64,000 nucleotides of DNA from Sphingomonadales bacterium BRH_c42 (GCA_001516125.1 LOEX01000127.1:1-64000), one strand, 5' to 3'. Positions 33,842 through 43,295 are shown, counted from the first letter of the stretch. Numbers and translations: made by a program. The notes: generated by a model from the letters alone, not told the origin.

Positions 33842-35242
33842 TCAGCGAGCCCCATCGTCCCGCTGGAAGTCGAAGGGGGTGATCCCGCGCAGCAGCCGGT
33901 CGGTGGACGGATGCGTCCCGCGCGGCGGCAATGATCGTTGACGACAGTCCCGGCGAAAGCAGCGCGCGCACCCAAGTCCGATCGGCTGCGCGTCGGCTTC
34001 GGCCAGCGAGCGGCCGCGTGCAGCAGCAAGATCGCCCGCCAGCCGTGCCTCAACGCCCAGGACGACGACATAGCCCGCCTCGCCGCCGACAGCCCCGGCA
34101 GCCGCAACCGTCTGCGCCAGCGTCAGCCAGTGTTTAGGCCCGGCGTCCACGCCATCGACAATGATCGGTTGCACACACAATTCGCCGCGCCGCTCGAACG
34201 CACGATGCACGATCCATAAGGGGCAACTCGCCTCGCTTTCGAGCAGCGTCGCGCCGCTCGCACCAGAAAAGCGCTTGGAAAACTGCCCTGCGCGGTCGAT
34301 CCGGGCCATAAAAAATGGCAGCCCCCTCTGGCCGACCCGCTGCAAGGTGGTGAGCCGGTGCGCAACCTGCTCGAAACTCGCCCCGAACCGGCGTTGCAGC
34401 ACCACAAGATCGTATCCGGTCTGCTCGCAGGCGCGGAGGAATCGGCCATACGGCATCAGCAGCGCAGCGGCGAAATACCCGGTGAGATGCCGCTCGAAGA
34501 ATTGGCGCGCGCCTGAATCGGCCAACTGCGCGCCCGCGACCAGCCGTTCGATCGCCTCACGCTGCTCAAGCTGCGCGATTTGCAGTGCGATCTGGAAATT
34601 GCGCGAGGCATGTCCCAGCATTTCGGAGAGCTGCAACTGGCGTGCATGCAAGTCGAGCCGGCGGATCGCCCCCGGCATGACATCGAAAGGCAGGATGCGG
34701 ATCGAAAGCTGATGCTTCTCGCGCAGCCGATCGGTCAACGCCGCGCCAAAGTCTCCGCGCGAAAGGCGCATCTCATCGGCCAGCGCCTCCGCCGCATGAT
34801 CCAGATCGGCAAAGTGGTTGCGCCAGCGCTCTATCTCGCGGCGCGACGCAATCAGCGCGTCCTCGCCGTCAGTACCCGTCGCGGCACCGGCGCGGTCGTA
34901 AAGCCGGGCGAATGCAGCGGCGGCCTGCGGTGCGGCGGCGAGAAATTCGTTCACCTCGTCACGGTCGATCCCCAGATCGGCAAAGCGTTCGTCTGCCAGC
35001 CGGCGCGCCAGGCCATCGACCCCGCCGATCGCCTCGTCGCGGCGCAGCATGCGCGGATCGAAGTCGAACCGTTCGATCACTTGCACCAGCACCCGCGCCG
35101 ATAGCGGGCGCTGATTCCGTTCGATCAGGTTGAGATAACTGGGCGAGATGCCCAACACCGCCGCCATAGCGGCCTGGGTCATGCCTTCACGCTTGCGCAG
35201 GCGGCGCAGCGATGGCCCGGCGAAGACGGCAGTTTCTGTCAT
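33842..35242 (-). CDS. XRE transcriptional regulator, short-chain fatty acyl-CoA regulator (ScfR/RamB) type
   Basis: 466 residues. N-terminal helix-turn-helix (LRRLRKREGMTQAAMAAVLG, then SPSYLNLIERNQRPLS; 12-50), a central IrrE-like region without an HExxH metal site, and a C-terminal ScfR part with CARCFRRDC, a Cys-x2-Cys-x4-Cys cluster. This is the architecture of RamB, which controls glyoxylate-cycle genes, and related propionate or acetate regulators. It is divergent from the isocitrate lyase gene with 144 bases between, so it very probably regulates aceA, sensing an acyl-CoA. The start is ATG 35242 (MTETAVFAG). Confidence 0.88.
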   Translation of the reverse strand: MTETAVFAGPSLRRLRKREGMTQAAMAAVLGISPSYLNLIERNQRPLSARVLVQVIERFDFDPRMLRRDEAIGGVDGLARRLADERFADLGIDRDEVNEFLAAAPQAAAAFARLYDRAGAATGTDGEDALIASRREIERWRNHFADLDHAAEALADEMRLSRGDFGAALTDRLREKHQLSIRILPFDVMPGAIRRLDLHARQLQLSEMLGHASRNFQIALQIAQLEQREAIERLVAGAQLADSGARQFFERHLTGYFAAALLMPYGRFLRACEQTGYDLVVLQRRFGASFEQVAHRLTTLQRVGQRGLPFFMARIDRAGQFSKRFSGASGATLLESEASCPLWIVHRAFERRGELCVQPIIVDGVDAGPKHWLTLAQTVAAAGAVGGEAGYVVVLGVEARLAGDLAAARGRSLAEADAQPIGLGCARCFRRDCRQRSLPPRGTHPSTDRLLRGITPFDFQRDDGAR

Positions 35243-35313
35243 TTGTAACTTTCTTTACATTGTTACACGCTTTTATCCCTTATTCCGCTCAGAAAGACAA
35301 CAAAGTTTGTAAG
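35242..35313. promoter_or_regulatory. Putative ScfR/RamB operators in the divergent aceA control region
   Basis: TTTGTAAC (35242-35249) and GTTACA (35262-35267) form an inverted repeat TGTAAC-N12-GTTACA right at the regulator start. AAAGTTTGTAAG (35302-35313) is close to the RamB site of corynebacteria (AAAGTTTGCAAA). The whole 35243-35340 segment is much AT-richer than its surroundings. Autoregulation and aceA control are inferred. Confidence 0.45.
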
Positions 35314-35386
35314 TTTTCCTGTTTTTCCGGCGGCGGAGCGGGCATTCCTATGGCAACGCAAAGCATTCGCCAGCAGGAGACAGTTC

Positions 35387-36985
35387 GTGACCTACCAGAC
35401 CAGCATCGCCAACATGCGCCGGACCATCGATGCGCAGGGTGCGTCATGGAACGCGATCGATTCTGAAAGCACCGCGCGGATGCAACTCCAGAACCGGTTC
35501 CCCACCGGGCTCGACATTGCCCGCTACACGGCAGGGATCATGCGCGCCGATATGGCCGCCTATGATGCCGATCCGGCCAATTACACCCAGTCGCTGGGTT
35601 GCTGGCACGGCTTCATCGCGCAGCAGAAGATGATCGCGATCAAGAAGCATTTCGGCACAACGAAAGGCCGCTACCTGTACCTGTCAGGCTGGATGATCGC
35701 CGCGTTGCGCAGCGAGTTCGGCCCGCTGCCCGACCAGTCGATGCACGAGAAGACCAGCGTTCCCGCGCTGATCGAGGAGATCTACACGTTCCTGCGGCAA
35801 GCAGATGCGCGCGAGCTGGGCATGATGTTCCGCGAACTCGACGCGGCGCGCGCTCGCGGCGATGCCGTGGAAGCGCGGCGGATCGAACACGCTATCGATA
35901 ATCACGAAACGCATGTCGTGCCGATCATTGCCGACATCGATGCCGGCTTCGGCAATGCCGAGGCGACTTACCTGCTCGCCAGGAAGATGATCGAGGCGGG
36001 TGCTTGCGCGATCCAGATCGAGAACCAGGTTTCGGACGAGAAGCAGTGCGGGCACCAGGATGGCAAGGTCACCGTCCCGCACGAGGACTTCCTCCAGAAG
36101 ATCCGCGCGATCCGCCATGCCTTCCTCGAACTGGGGATTGAGGACGGGATCATCGTTGCCCGCACCGACAGCCTTGGTGCCGGACTGACCAAGCAGATCG
36201 CCTTCACCCGGGAGCCGGGTGATCTGGGCGACCAGTACAACGCCTTCCTCGATTGCGAGGAGGTCGATCCGGCCAGGATCGGCAACGGCCAGGTCTTCAT
36301 CAGCCGTGACGGCGCACTGATGGTCCCGCGCCGTCTGCCCTCGAACCTCTACCAGTTCCGCCCCGGAACGGGCGAGGACCGCTGCGTGCTCGACTGCATC
36401 ACAGCGCTGCAGAACGGTGCAGACCTGCTTTGGATCGAGACCGAGAAGCCGCATATCGAGCAGATCGCTGGAATGGTTGACCGTATCCGCGAGGTCATTC
36501 CCAACGCCAAGCTGGTCTATAACAACTCGCCCAGCTTCAACTGGACATTGAGCTTCCGCCAACAGATGTTCGACGCCTGGGAGGCGGAAGGCCGCGATCT
36601 GTCCGGATATGACCGGGCGCGGTTGATGAGTGCCGATTATGACGCGACCGAACTGGCCGCCGAGGCCGATGAGAAAATCCGCACCTTCCAGGCCGATGCC
36701 GCGCGGCGGGCGGGGATCTTCCACCACCTGATCACGCTGCCGACCTATCACACGGCGGCGCTCAGCACCGACAATCTCGCGCGCGAGTATTTCGGCGAGC
36801 AGGCGATGCTGGGCTACGTCAAGAATGTGCAGCGCCAGGAAATCCGCCAGGGAATTGCCTGCGTCAAGCACCAGAATATGGCCGGGTCCGACATTGGCGA
36901 TGACCACAAGGAGTATTTTGCCGGTGAGGCCGCTCTCAAGGCCAGCGGCAAGGACAACACTATGAACCAGTTCGAGGCTGCGTGA
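35387..36985 (+). CDS. aceA: Isocitrate lyase
   Basis: Splits isocitrate into glyoxylate and succinate; the first step of the glyoxylate shunt, needed for growth on acetate or fatty acids. 532 residues from GTG 35387 with AGGAGA seven bases upstream. The catalytic loop is KQCGH, a variant of the usual KKCGH, in VSDEKQCGHQDGKV. Other landmarks are SLGCWHGFIAQQKM, IIADIDAGFGNAEA, VARTDSLGAG and KLVYNNSPSFNW. It belongs to the longer isocitrate lyase branch. Malate synthase is not in the window. A small protein gene follows after 25 bases. Confidence 0.97.
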   Translation: MTYQTSIANMRRTIDAQGASWNAIDSESTARMQLQNRFPTGLDIARYTAGIMRADMAAYDADPANYTQSLGCWHGFIAQQKMIAIKKHFGTTKGRYLYLSGWMIAALRSEFGPLPDQSMHEKTSVPALIEEIYTFLRQADARELGMMFRELDAARARGDAVEARRIEHAIDNHETHVVPIIADIDAGFGNAEATYLLARKMIEAGACAIQIENQVSDEKQCGHQDGKVTVPHEDFLQKIRAIRHAFLELGIEDGIIVARTDSLGAGLTKQIAFTREPGDLGDQYNAFLDCEEVDPARIGNGQVFISRDGALMVPRRLPSNLYQFRPGTGEDRCVLDCITALQNGADLLWIETEKPHIEQIAGMVDRIREVIPNAKLVYNNSPSFNWTLSFRQQMFDAWEAEGRDLSGYDRARLMSADYDATELAAEADEKIRTFQADAARRAGIFHHLITLPTYHTAALSTDNLAREYFGEQAMLGYVKNVQRQEIRQGIACVKHQNMAGSDIGDDHKEYFAGEAALKASGKDNTMNQFEAA

Positions 36986-37010
36986 GCGGCTTCAGATCGG
37001 GAGACAAATG

Positions 37011-37184
37011 ATGACCGATGCAGAAATCACCACGCGCGAACCGGGCCGGGCCCGCGCCCTGCTCTCGACTGCCGACTTCAAGCTGCTGCGCCGCGCGCTC
37101 GAAAGCCATGCCAAGCTGACGGAGGACCGCGACGAGCTGGCCAGGATCAACGCGCTGCACCACCGGCTGGGCACCTACAACTAG
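37011..37184 (+). CDS. Small basic helical protein downstream of aceA
   Basis: 57 residues (MTDAEITTREPGRARALLST to the end HHRLGTYN). GGGAGA lies six bases before ATG 37011; an ATG at 37008 is too close to it. The composition is charged and helical (FKLLRRALESHAKLTEDRDE), with no membrane or secretion signal. It sits 25 bases after aceA and directly before a terminator, so it is the last gene of the aceA transcript. Function unknown; its placement suggests a role tied to acetate growth. Confidence 0.65.
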   Translation: MTDAEITTREPGRARALLSTADFKLLRRALESHAKLTEDRDELARINALHHRLGTYN

Positions 37185-37221
37185 CGCGCAAGCAGCTTAC
37201 GATCTCCTGGGGAGGAGAGTG

Positions 37222-37264
37222 CGGCCGTCGGAACACCCCCAGGTTCCGGCGGCCGTCATTTTTT
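37222..37264 (+). terminator. Rho-independent terminator of the aceA operon
   Basis: 13-bp stem CGGCCGTCGGAAC (37222-37234) / GTTCCGGCGGCCG (37243-37255), with one G-T pair and an 8-base loop, followed by six T. A strong terminator 38 bases after the small gene. Confidence 0.9.
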
Positions 37265-37278
37265 GCGGCGATGGCGGC

Positions 37279-38616
37279 TCAGCCTCCCTTGCGCGCCAAC
37301 AGCTCAATCGTCGCGCTGGCGAGTGCTTCGGCACCGGTGGCGATCACCTTTTCGGCATCGGGCGCCCAGAACGGCGAATGAAGCGAGGGCAGCGTGATCC
37401 CCTCCGCCTGCGCGCGCGCGAATTCGTCATGCCGGACGCCGCCGACCCAGAATATCAGCGACTGGACATCGTCGGGCGCGGCGCGTTTGAACTGGCTGAA
37501 ATCCTCACCCCCCATCACCGATGGCACCTGCATGACATTCTCACCGCCAAAACGTTCGCGAAATCCGGTCATGACCGTCTCGGTGAAGCCGGGATCATTG
37601 AAGGTCGAGGGCGTATAGGGCAATTCGACCTCGACAACCGGCAGCTTGTCATCGGGCATGCCGGCGGCAATCGCTTCGCCGCGCGCGATCCGCGCAATCC
37701 CGTCGAGCAGCAGCTTGCGCGATGCGTCCGAATAGGACCGCACCGTGATCTGCAACCTGGCCTCGTCCGAGATGATGTTGTGCTTCGATCCGGCGTGGAA
37801 ACTGCCCACCGTCACCACTGCGGGGTCGAGCGGGGAACTTTCCCGGCTGACCAGCGTTTGCAGCTTCATCACGATCGCACTTGCCAGAACGACCGGGTCC
37901 TTGGCGGTGTGCGGATAGGCTCCATGCCCGCCTACACCGCGCACCGTGACATCGACACTGTCGACATTGGCCAAGGCATAGCCGGGCGAAAATCCGATCA
38001 TCCCTGCGGGAAATTGCGCCGCATCGTGAAACGCCAGGGCATAATCGGGTTTGGGAAAGCGGGTATATAGCCCATCCTCGATCATCGCCAGCGCGCCCAG
38101 CCCCACTTCCTCGGCAGGTTGCAGGATCATCACCAGTGTGCCCTGCCATTGATCCTTACGCTCTGCCAGCAGCTGCGCCGCGGCGACCCACGCGGTCATG
38201 TGCGTATCGTGCCCGCAGGCGTGCATGATCCCGGTTTCGACACCCGATGCCGGGGTTCCGACCTTGGTCGAGGCAAATGGCAAGCCGGTCTGTTCGACCA
38301 CCGGCAGTGCGTCCATGTCGGCGCGCAGCAGCACTGTGGGGCCATCGCCGTTGCGCATCACCGCCACCACGCCCGTCTGGCCCACGCCTTCCGTCACTTC
38401 GAAGCCAAGCGCGCGAGCGCGGGCGGCGAGCAGGGCAGCGGTCCGGTGTTCCTGAAAGCTCAGTTCGGGATTGGCGTGGAGATCGCGGTAAAGCTCCATC
38501 AGTTCGGGCATGTCGGCGGCGAGATCGTCGCGTAGTTCATTCGCCTGGGCACTGCCCCCCAATGCCAGACCTGCCGCGCCCGCCAGAACACCCGCCAGAA
38601 TTGCCGATTTTCTCAT
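37279..38616 (-). CDS. Secreted M20-family amidohydrolase
   Basis: 445 residues from ATG 38616, seven bases from AGAGAGGG; ATG 38622 is too close to that site. It begins with a signal peptide (MRKSAILAGVLAGAAGLALG, cleavage near AQA-NE). Metal-site blocks: LLRADMDALPV, HACGHDTHMTAW (Cys-Gly-His), LQPAEEVGLGA (catalytic Glu-Glu), FHDAAQFPAG and the late SVMGGEDFSQF. This matches the hippurate hydrolase/IAA-amidohydrolase group, which cleaves N-acyl amino acids. Location is periplasmic. It follows the DASS transporter gene by 25 bases, so uptake or release of the hydrolysis products is plausible. Confidence 0.9.
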   Translation of the reverse strand: MRKSAILAGVLAGAAGLALGGSAQANELRDDLAADMPELMELYRDLHANPELSFQEHRTAALLAARARALGFEVTEGVGQTGVVAVMRNGDGPTVLLRADMDALPVVEQTGLPFASTKVGTPASGVETGIMHACGHDTHMTAWVAAAQLLAERKDQWQGTLVMILQPAEEVGLGALAMIEDGLYTRFPKPDYALAFHDAAQFPAGMIGFSPGYALANVDSVDVTVRGVGGHGAYPHTAKDPVVLASAIVMKLQTLVSRESSPLDPAVVTVGSFHAGSKHNIISDEARLQITVRSYSDASRKLLLDGIARIARGEAIAAGMPDDKLPVVEVELPYTPSTFNDPGFTETVMTGFRERFGGENVMQVPSVMGGEDFSQFKRAAPDDVQSLIFWVGGVRHDEFARAQAEGITLPSLHSPFWAPDAEKVIATGAEALASATIELLARKGG

Positions 38617-38641
38617 CCTCATTCCCTCTCTTGAGCGGCCC

Positions 38642-40441
38642 CTACATCCCATAGGTAATCGCCAGCAGCAGCGACAGCGTGCTTGCCATCAGCAGCACCA
38701 GTGGAACCCCGGTACGGATATAATCGGCAAAGACATAATTGCCCTCTGCCATGATCAGCATATTGGTCTGATAGGCGATGGGCGTGGCGTAACACAGGTT
38801 GCATCCGAACAACACGGCAAGGATCAGCGGTTCGGGCGGCATGCCCAGCTGCGCCGCAATGCTGAAGGCGATCGGCGTTCCGACCGTCGCTGCCGTCGCA
38901 TTCGAGGCAAAATTGGTGAGCAAGGTCACGAACAGCATGATCGCTGCCAGAACCGCCGCTGGTGGCAAGTGTTGCAGGCCCAACGACAGCGCTTCGCCCA
39001 GCCAGGCGGCTGCCCCGCTTTCAAGAATGATCCGTCCGATCGCAATGCTGGCGGCCACCAGTACGATGACCTGCGCCGAAAGCGCCCGGCCCACCCGGTC
39101 AAACTTCACGCAGCCGGTCACGAACATCAGGATCGCCCCGGCGAGCGCGGAAATGGCGATGGGCAGGAAGCCGATCGATGCAACAAAGATCGAAACACCC
39201 ATGATCACGCCCGCGAGCAGGGCCCTGGACTTGCGGGGAAGTTCGCGCACGCCCTCCAGCATCAACAGCGAATCCGCGCGGGCAAACGCCTGAAGATCGG
39301 CTGGAAGGCCCATGACCAACAGGACATCGCCTTCCGCGATGCGCAGATCGCCGCTTTCGGTAAATTGATCGCGTTCGCCCAGCATGCGCTCGGGGCGGTG
39401 AATACCCAGCACGGCGACTCCGTAAAGATCGGCAATTCCCGATGTCGGCAACGTGCGCCCGGCCAACCTTGAATCGGCCGTGACCGTCATTTCCACGACG
39501 TTGATGTCCTGCTGCTTGCTTGCCGATTCGCGCCTGATCCGGTCGAGCACCCATACCGGCGCCAGTTCGCCCTTGAGCAGGCGCACCGCATCCTCGAGCG
39601 CCTCGTGCGTGCCCGAAATTCGCATCCGCTGCTGGGGCTGGATCGGCCCCGCCTGCCGGTCCAGAAACAGCATGTCCTTGGGCAGGCGCGGCAGGATCGA
39701 CTTAATGTCCGCTCCCAGCAGGATACTGTCCGAGCCAACCCGCAGCAGGGTGTGAAACCGGCGCTTTTCATGCAGGTCTTCAACGCTGTTGTCAGGCAGC
39801 AGGCGCGGCATCACCAGCCACAGGTATGGCAGTGCGATCAGCCCGGCGACGAGCACAATGGGAGTGAACTGGAACACGCCAATCGGCGCCATGCCCAGAT
39901 CGACCGCGATCGAGACCACCAGGATATTGGTCGAAGTGCCGATGGTGGTGGCCATTCCCCCGATCAGGACCGCCGCGTTCAATGGAATCAGCGTCTTGGA
40001 GGCGGGCATGGCCCCGCGTGCTGCCAGCGCAACGAAGATCGGCAGAAGCAGGACCAGAACCGGCGTATCATTCACCCCCATCGACAGGAAGAATGCGATC
40101 AGCAGCGAAACCAGCAGGCCCAGTTGCAGGTTGAGTTTGAAGACACGCTCAAGAAAATGCGCGGCGGGTTCCAGCGCGCCGGTTACCACCAGCCCTCGCC
40201 CCATGATCATCAGCGAACAGATTGTGATGAGCGCGTAATGGCCGAAGCCGCCAAAGGCGAGCTGCAATCCGTCGGTCGGGACCGTGCCTTCGAGCGGGAA
40301 AAAATAGAGCCCTACCGCGATCACCGCGATGGTCAGCAGGGAAACGATTTCGACCGACAGCCGCCCGCGCGCGAATGCCACGAACATCGCCAGCGTGACC
40401 GCCATTGCCGCGATGGCGTGATAAGAGGGCAACCCCAGCAT
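38642..40441 (-). CDS. DASS/SLC13-type transporter with two RCK_C domains
   Basis: 599 residues. Two membrane halves (about 1-210 and 390-599) each with a sodium/substrate loop: GGMATTIGTSTNILVVSIAV and NFASNATAATVGTPIAFS. Between them lie two soluble TrkA-C/RCK_C domains (about 215-385; for instance NVVEMTVTADSRLAGRTLP and GDVLLVMGLPADLQAF). This is the SAC1/YfbS-like form of anion or dicarboxylate/sulfate transporters with regulatory nucleotide- or ligand-binding domains. Substrate unknown. It is the first gene of a pair with the M20 hydrolase. Confidence 0.9.
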   Translation of the reverse strand: MLGLPSYHAIAAMAVTLAMFVAFARGRLSVEIVSLLTIAVIAVGLYFFPLEGTVPTDGLQLAFGGFGHYALITICSLMIMGRGLVVTGALEPAAHFLERVFKLNLQLGLLVSLLIAFFLSMGVNDTPVLVLLLPIFVALAARGAMPASKTLIPLNAAVLIGGMATTIGTSTNILVVSIAVDLGMAPIGVFQFTPIVLVAGLIALPYLWLVMPRLLPDNSVEDLHEKRRFHTLLRVGSDSILLGADIKSILPRLPKDMLFLDRQAGPIQPQQRMRISGTHEALEDAVRLLKGELAPVWVLDRIRRESASKQQDINVVEMTVTADSRLAGRTLPTSGIADLYGVAVLGIHRPERMLGERDQFTESGDLRIAEGDVLLVMGLPADLQAFARADSLLMLEGVRELPRKSRALLAGVIMGVSIFVASIGFLPIAISALAGAILMFVTGCVKFDRVGRALSAQVIVLVAASIAIGRIILESGAAAWLGEALSLGLQHLPPAAVLAAIMLFVTLLTNFASNATAATVGTPIAFSIAAQLGMPPEPLILAVLFGCNLCYATPIAYQTNMLIMAEGNYVFADYIRTGVPLVLLMASTLSLLLAITYGM

Positions 40442-40619
40442 CCTTCTACCGGGAGTCCCAAAGGATGCGGCAAATTACAAGCGATTTCGGGCAGGAGCGC
40501 CGCAAGCGGCGTAAGCCGAATTCACGGCCCGCAGGGCCGCAAGGGCGAATGCCCTGCCGCAGCGAAGGTCGGTTTGCTGGCCGGTCGCGAGGAAATTGCG
40601 AGCGCACACGCGCAAAAAC

Positions 40620-40703
40620 TGGTGCCCCTGGCCCGACTCGAACGGGCACGCCTTGCGACAAACGATTTTGAGTCGTTCGCGTCTACCATTCCGCCACAGG
40701 GGC
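40620..40703 (-). tRNA. tRNA-Leu (CAA)
   Basis: 84 bases including an encoded CCA. Acceptor GCCCCTG pairs with CAGGGGC; the anticodon arm is AACGA-CTCAAAA-TCGTT, giving CAA; a long variable arm of class II type follows; T arm GTTCGAGTC. A short T-run (GTTTTT on the minus strand) follows the 3' end. The flanking 40442-40619 contains only GC-rich hairpins (for instance GCCGCAAGCGGC) and no gene. Confidence 0.97.
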
Positions 40704-40761
40704 ACTGCGCACAGAAGCCGGGCTGTTAGCCTTGCGCGGCGGCTGCATCAAGCCGCAATGA

Positions 40762-41583
40762 TCAGCCTTTGAGCGCGCCAGCCAGCGATTTGTGCAGTCT
40801 GGAATGCAGCACATTGTTGGCTGCAAGCACTTCGCGCGCGTGGATTGGCTCGCTGCGCCCACGATAATCGGTCACGAAACCGCCCGCTTCGCGCACCAGC
40901 AGGCAACCCGCCGCCGTGTCCCAATCCTGAAGTCCGCTTTCCCAGAACCCGTCGAACCGGCCCGCCGCGAGCCAGGCAAGGTCGAGCGAGGCAGCCCCAA
41001 AACGCCGGATTCCCGCCACCTGAGGGCCCAGGGCGTTATAGATCCTCGTCCATTCTGCCGGGTCGCCTGCACCCTGGAACGGAATGCCCGTGGCGATCAG
41101 CGCATCGGACATGCTGGTGCGCGAGGAAACGCGCAAACGGGCGTCCTGAAGCCAGGCCCCGCGCGTCTTTTCCGCCCAGAAGGTTTCATCGGTGATTGGC
41201 TGATAGACCACGCCAGCGACCACATCGCCCCAGCCCTTTCCATCGGCGCGAGGTTCCTGCACCGCGATCGAGATCGCGAAATGCGGGATGCCGTGGAGGA
41301 AATTGCTGGTGCCGTCGAGCGGGTCGATGATCCAGCGCGGCTTGGCCGGATCGCCTTCGATAATGCCCGCTTCTTCCAACACGAACCCCCAATCGGGGCG
41401 TGCTTCGAGCAAATCGTCATACAGGATGCGCTCGGCCCGCATATCCGCCTTGGAGACGAAATCGGCGGGGCCCTTGCGGCTGACCTGCAAGTGCTCGATC
41501 TCGCCGAAGTCGCGGCGCAGGCGGCCGCCCGCCTTGCGCGCGGCGCGCTCCATTACGCGGATCAGGCCGGTTATCATTGCCAT
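40762..41583 (-). CDS. Inositol monophosphatase family protein
   Basis: 273 residues. The metal site is complete: EEAG in FVLEEAGIIEG, the IMPase signature WIIDPLDGTSNFLHGIPHFA and WDTAAGCLLVREAGG near the end. Such SuhB-like enzymes dephosphorylate inositol phosphates or related sugars and, in some bacteria, assist ribosome synthesis. It starts at ATG 41583, six bases after the efp stop, so it is in an operon with efp. The substrate cannot be assigned from sequence. Confidence 0.9.
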   Translation of the reverse strand: MAMITGLIRVMERAARKAGGRLRRDFGEIEHLQVSRKGPADFVSKADMRAERILYDDLLEARPDWGFVLEEAGIIEGDPAKPRWIIDPLDGTSNFLHGIPHFAISIAVQEPRADGKGWGDVVAGVVYQPITDETFWAEKTRGAWLQDARLRVSSRTSMSDALIATGIPFQGAGDPAEWTRIYNALGPQVAGIRRFGAASLDLAWLAAGRFDGFWESGLQDWDTAAGCLLVREAGGFVTDYRGRSEPIHAREVLAANNVLHSRLHKSLAGALKG

Positions 41584-41589
41584 GGCGCG

Positions 41590-42153
41590 TCAGCCGGCCT
41601 TGCCGACATAGGCCTGTTCGTAAACATCGACCACGATGCGCGTCCCGCTTTCGATGTGCGGCGGCACCATGATGCGCACGCCGTTGTCGAGGATTGCCGG
41701 TTTGTAGCTTGAAGAGGCGGTCTGCCCCTTCACCACCGCATCGGCCTCGATAATCAGCGCCTCGACCTGCGCGGGCAGGTCAACACTGATCGGTCGATCT
41801 TCCCAGAGCTCAAGCGTCACCTGCATACCATCCTGAAGGAATGGGCGCGCATCGCCGAGCAGATCGGCGGGCAAAGTGATCTGCTCGTAAGTGTCATTGT
41901 CCATGAACACGAGGCTGTCGCCTTCGGCATAGAGGAACTGGAACTCCTTGGTGTCCAGCCGCACGCGTTCGACCGTGTCGGCGCTGCGGAAACGGACGTT
42001 GGTCTTGCGGCCATCCATCAGGTTCTTCATTTCGACCTGCATATAGGCCCCGCCCTTGCCCGGCTGGGTATGCTGGATCTTGGCGACCTTCCAGATGCCG
42101 CGTTCATATTCGAGAATGTTGCCGGGGCGGATATCGACGCCGCTGATCTTCAT
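41590..42153 (-). CDS. efp: Elongation factor P
   Basis: 187 residues from ATG 42153 ([19 protein letters not shown]). It promotes peptide bonds at polyproline stretches. The tip loop of domain I is [10 protein letters not shown] with Lys33, the position modified in many bacteria. The modification enzymes (EpmA/B) are not in this window. C-terminal [20 protein letters not shown] is standard. The open frame upstream of 42153 has no similarity to EF-P. It precedes the IMPase gene by six bases. Confidence 0.97.
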   Translation of the reverse strand: MKISGVDIRPGNILEYERGIWKVAKIQHTQPGKGGAYMQVEMKNLMDGRKTNVRFRSADTVERVRLDTKEFQFLYAEGDSLVFMDNDTYEQITLPADLLGDARPFLQDGMQVTLELWEDRPISVDLPAQVEALIIEADAVVKGQTASSSYKPAILDNGVRIMVPPHIESGTRIVVDVYEQAYVGKAG

Positions 42154-42280
42154 GGAGGTGACCTTCGCAAGGGATGGCGCGGGCACCGAGCCCGCAGATG
42201 TAGCGCGCGCCCTTAGCCCAGCCATCGACGCTCGGCAAGGCGGCTGGTTTTGCGGCACGCGCCGTGCTAGCCGATACGGC

Positions 42281-42643
42281 ATGAGCAGATCCGCACTCCT
42301 TGCTTCGGCGGCGCTTGGCATGGCTGCAACCCAGTCGTTTCCCGCGCGCGCCGAAATGCTCGATACCATGCCGAAGGGCCAATACCAGTGCGCCTTGCCT
42401 GGCGATGCCGCGGGTGAGGCATGGCACCCTGTCGAAGGGATGAATTTCAAGATCATCAACGCCTCCAGTTACAAGGCGCCGGGCGGCGCCCGCGGGACCT
42501 ATCTGCTGACCGGCAAGGCCTTCGTCTTTACCAACGGGCCGTTCAGCAACATGCGCTTTGAACGAACTGGCGACAATCTGCTGCGCAAGATCGAACCTGA
42601 CGGCAAGCCGGGCCGGATCCTCTGCGCCCGCAGTGCGCGTTAG
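42281..42643 (+). CDS. Secreted protein of unknown function
   Basis: 120 residues from ATG 42281 with a signal peptide ([20 protein letters not shown], cleavage near ARA-EM). The mature part contains [18 protein letters not shown] and [17 protein letters not shown] and has two Cys, probably one disulfide in the periplasm. It is divergent from efp and its stop overlaps the convergent thiE stop by four bases. The open frame extends upstream to 42056 but that part is antisense to efp. Not recognised; similar small exported proteins are common in this order. Confidence 0.72.
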   Translation: MSRSALLASAALGMAATQSFPARAEMLDTMPKGQYQCALPGDAAGEAWHPVEGMNFKIINASSYKAPGGARGTYLLTGKAFVFTNGPFSNMRFERTGDNLLRKIEPDGKPGRILCARSAR

Positions 42644-43260
42644 AGCTTTTTCGCAAAGGCGCGGATCGCCGCTTCCTCGTCACCGCTCCACACCGCCGCC
42701 GATACCGCGAGGAAGTCTGCCCCTGCCTCGACCAGCGGCGCGCAGTTTTCAGGCGTGATCCCGCCGATAGCGACGCAGGGAATCTCGAACAGTCCGTTCC
42801 ACCAGGCAAGCAATTCGGGCTCGGGGTGATGCTCGCTGGATTTGGTGGTGGAAGGAAAGAAGGCCCCGAAAGCGACGTAGTCTGCCCCCGCTTCGCCCGC
42901 TTCCATCGCCAGATGGCGGCTTGCGTGACAGGTGACGCCGATCTGCGCCGTCGGCCCCAGCACTTCGCGCGCCTCGCGCGGGTCGCCATCGCCCTGGCCA
43001 AGGTGCACTCCGTCCGCCCCGATACGCTTTGCCAGCGCAACGCTGTCATTGACGATGAAGGCGACATCGTGCGCGGCGCAGATTTCCTGCAAGGGAGCCG
43101 CAAGACGCGCAGCCTCGTGCTGGTCCATATCCTTGACGCGGAACTGGAAGGCGGCAACCGGATTGTCCTCACCCATTGCGGCGAGCGCACGGTCGAGCCG
43201 CTGCGGGAAATCGCCGCCCACATCCATCGGTGAAATCAGATATAGCTGACAGTCGTTCAT
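42640..43260 (-). CDS. thiE: Thiamine phosphate synthase
   Basis: 206 residues from ATG 43260. It couples HMP pyrophosphate with the thiazole phosphate. TIM-barrel landmarks: FQFRVKDMDQHE (substrate-binding Arg and Lys), FIVNDSVALAKRIGADGVHLGQGD, IGVTCHASRHL, DYVAFGAFFPSTTK and CVAIGGITPEN. Only 35 bases separate it from the divergent lipoprotein gene, too little for a TPP riboswitch. The substrate loop is QFRVKD rather than the usual QLR.K, a mild variation. Confidence 0.92.
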   Translation of the reverse strand: MNDCQLYLISPMDVGGDFPQRLDRALAAMGEDNPVAAFQFRVKDMDQHEAARLAAPLQEICAAHDVAFIVNDSVALAKRIGADGVHLGQGDGDPREAREVLGPTAQIGVTCHASRHLAMEAGEAGADYVAFGAFFPSTTKSSEHHPEPELLAWWNGLFEIPCVAIGGITPENCAPLVEAGADFLAVSAAVWSGDEEAAIRAFAKKL

Positions 43261-43295
43261 GCTGCGCTCAATAGCGGTGACGGAGAGTAGCGCCA

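Noticed and set aside
43261-43295. TPP riboswitch upstream of thiE
   Set aside because: Only 35 bases lie between thiE and the divergent gene, far too short for the aptamer.
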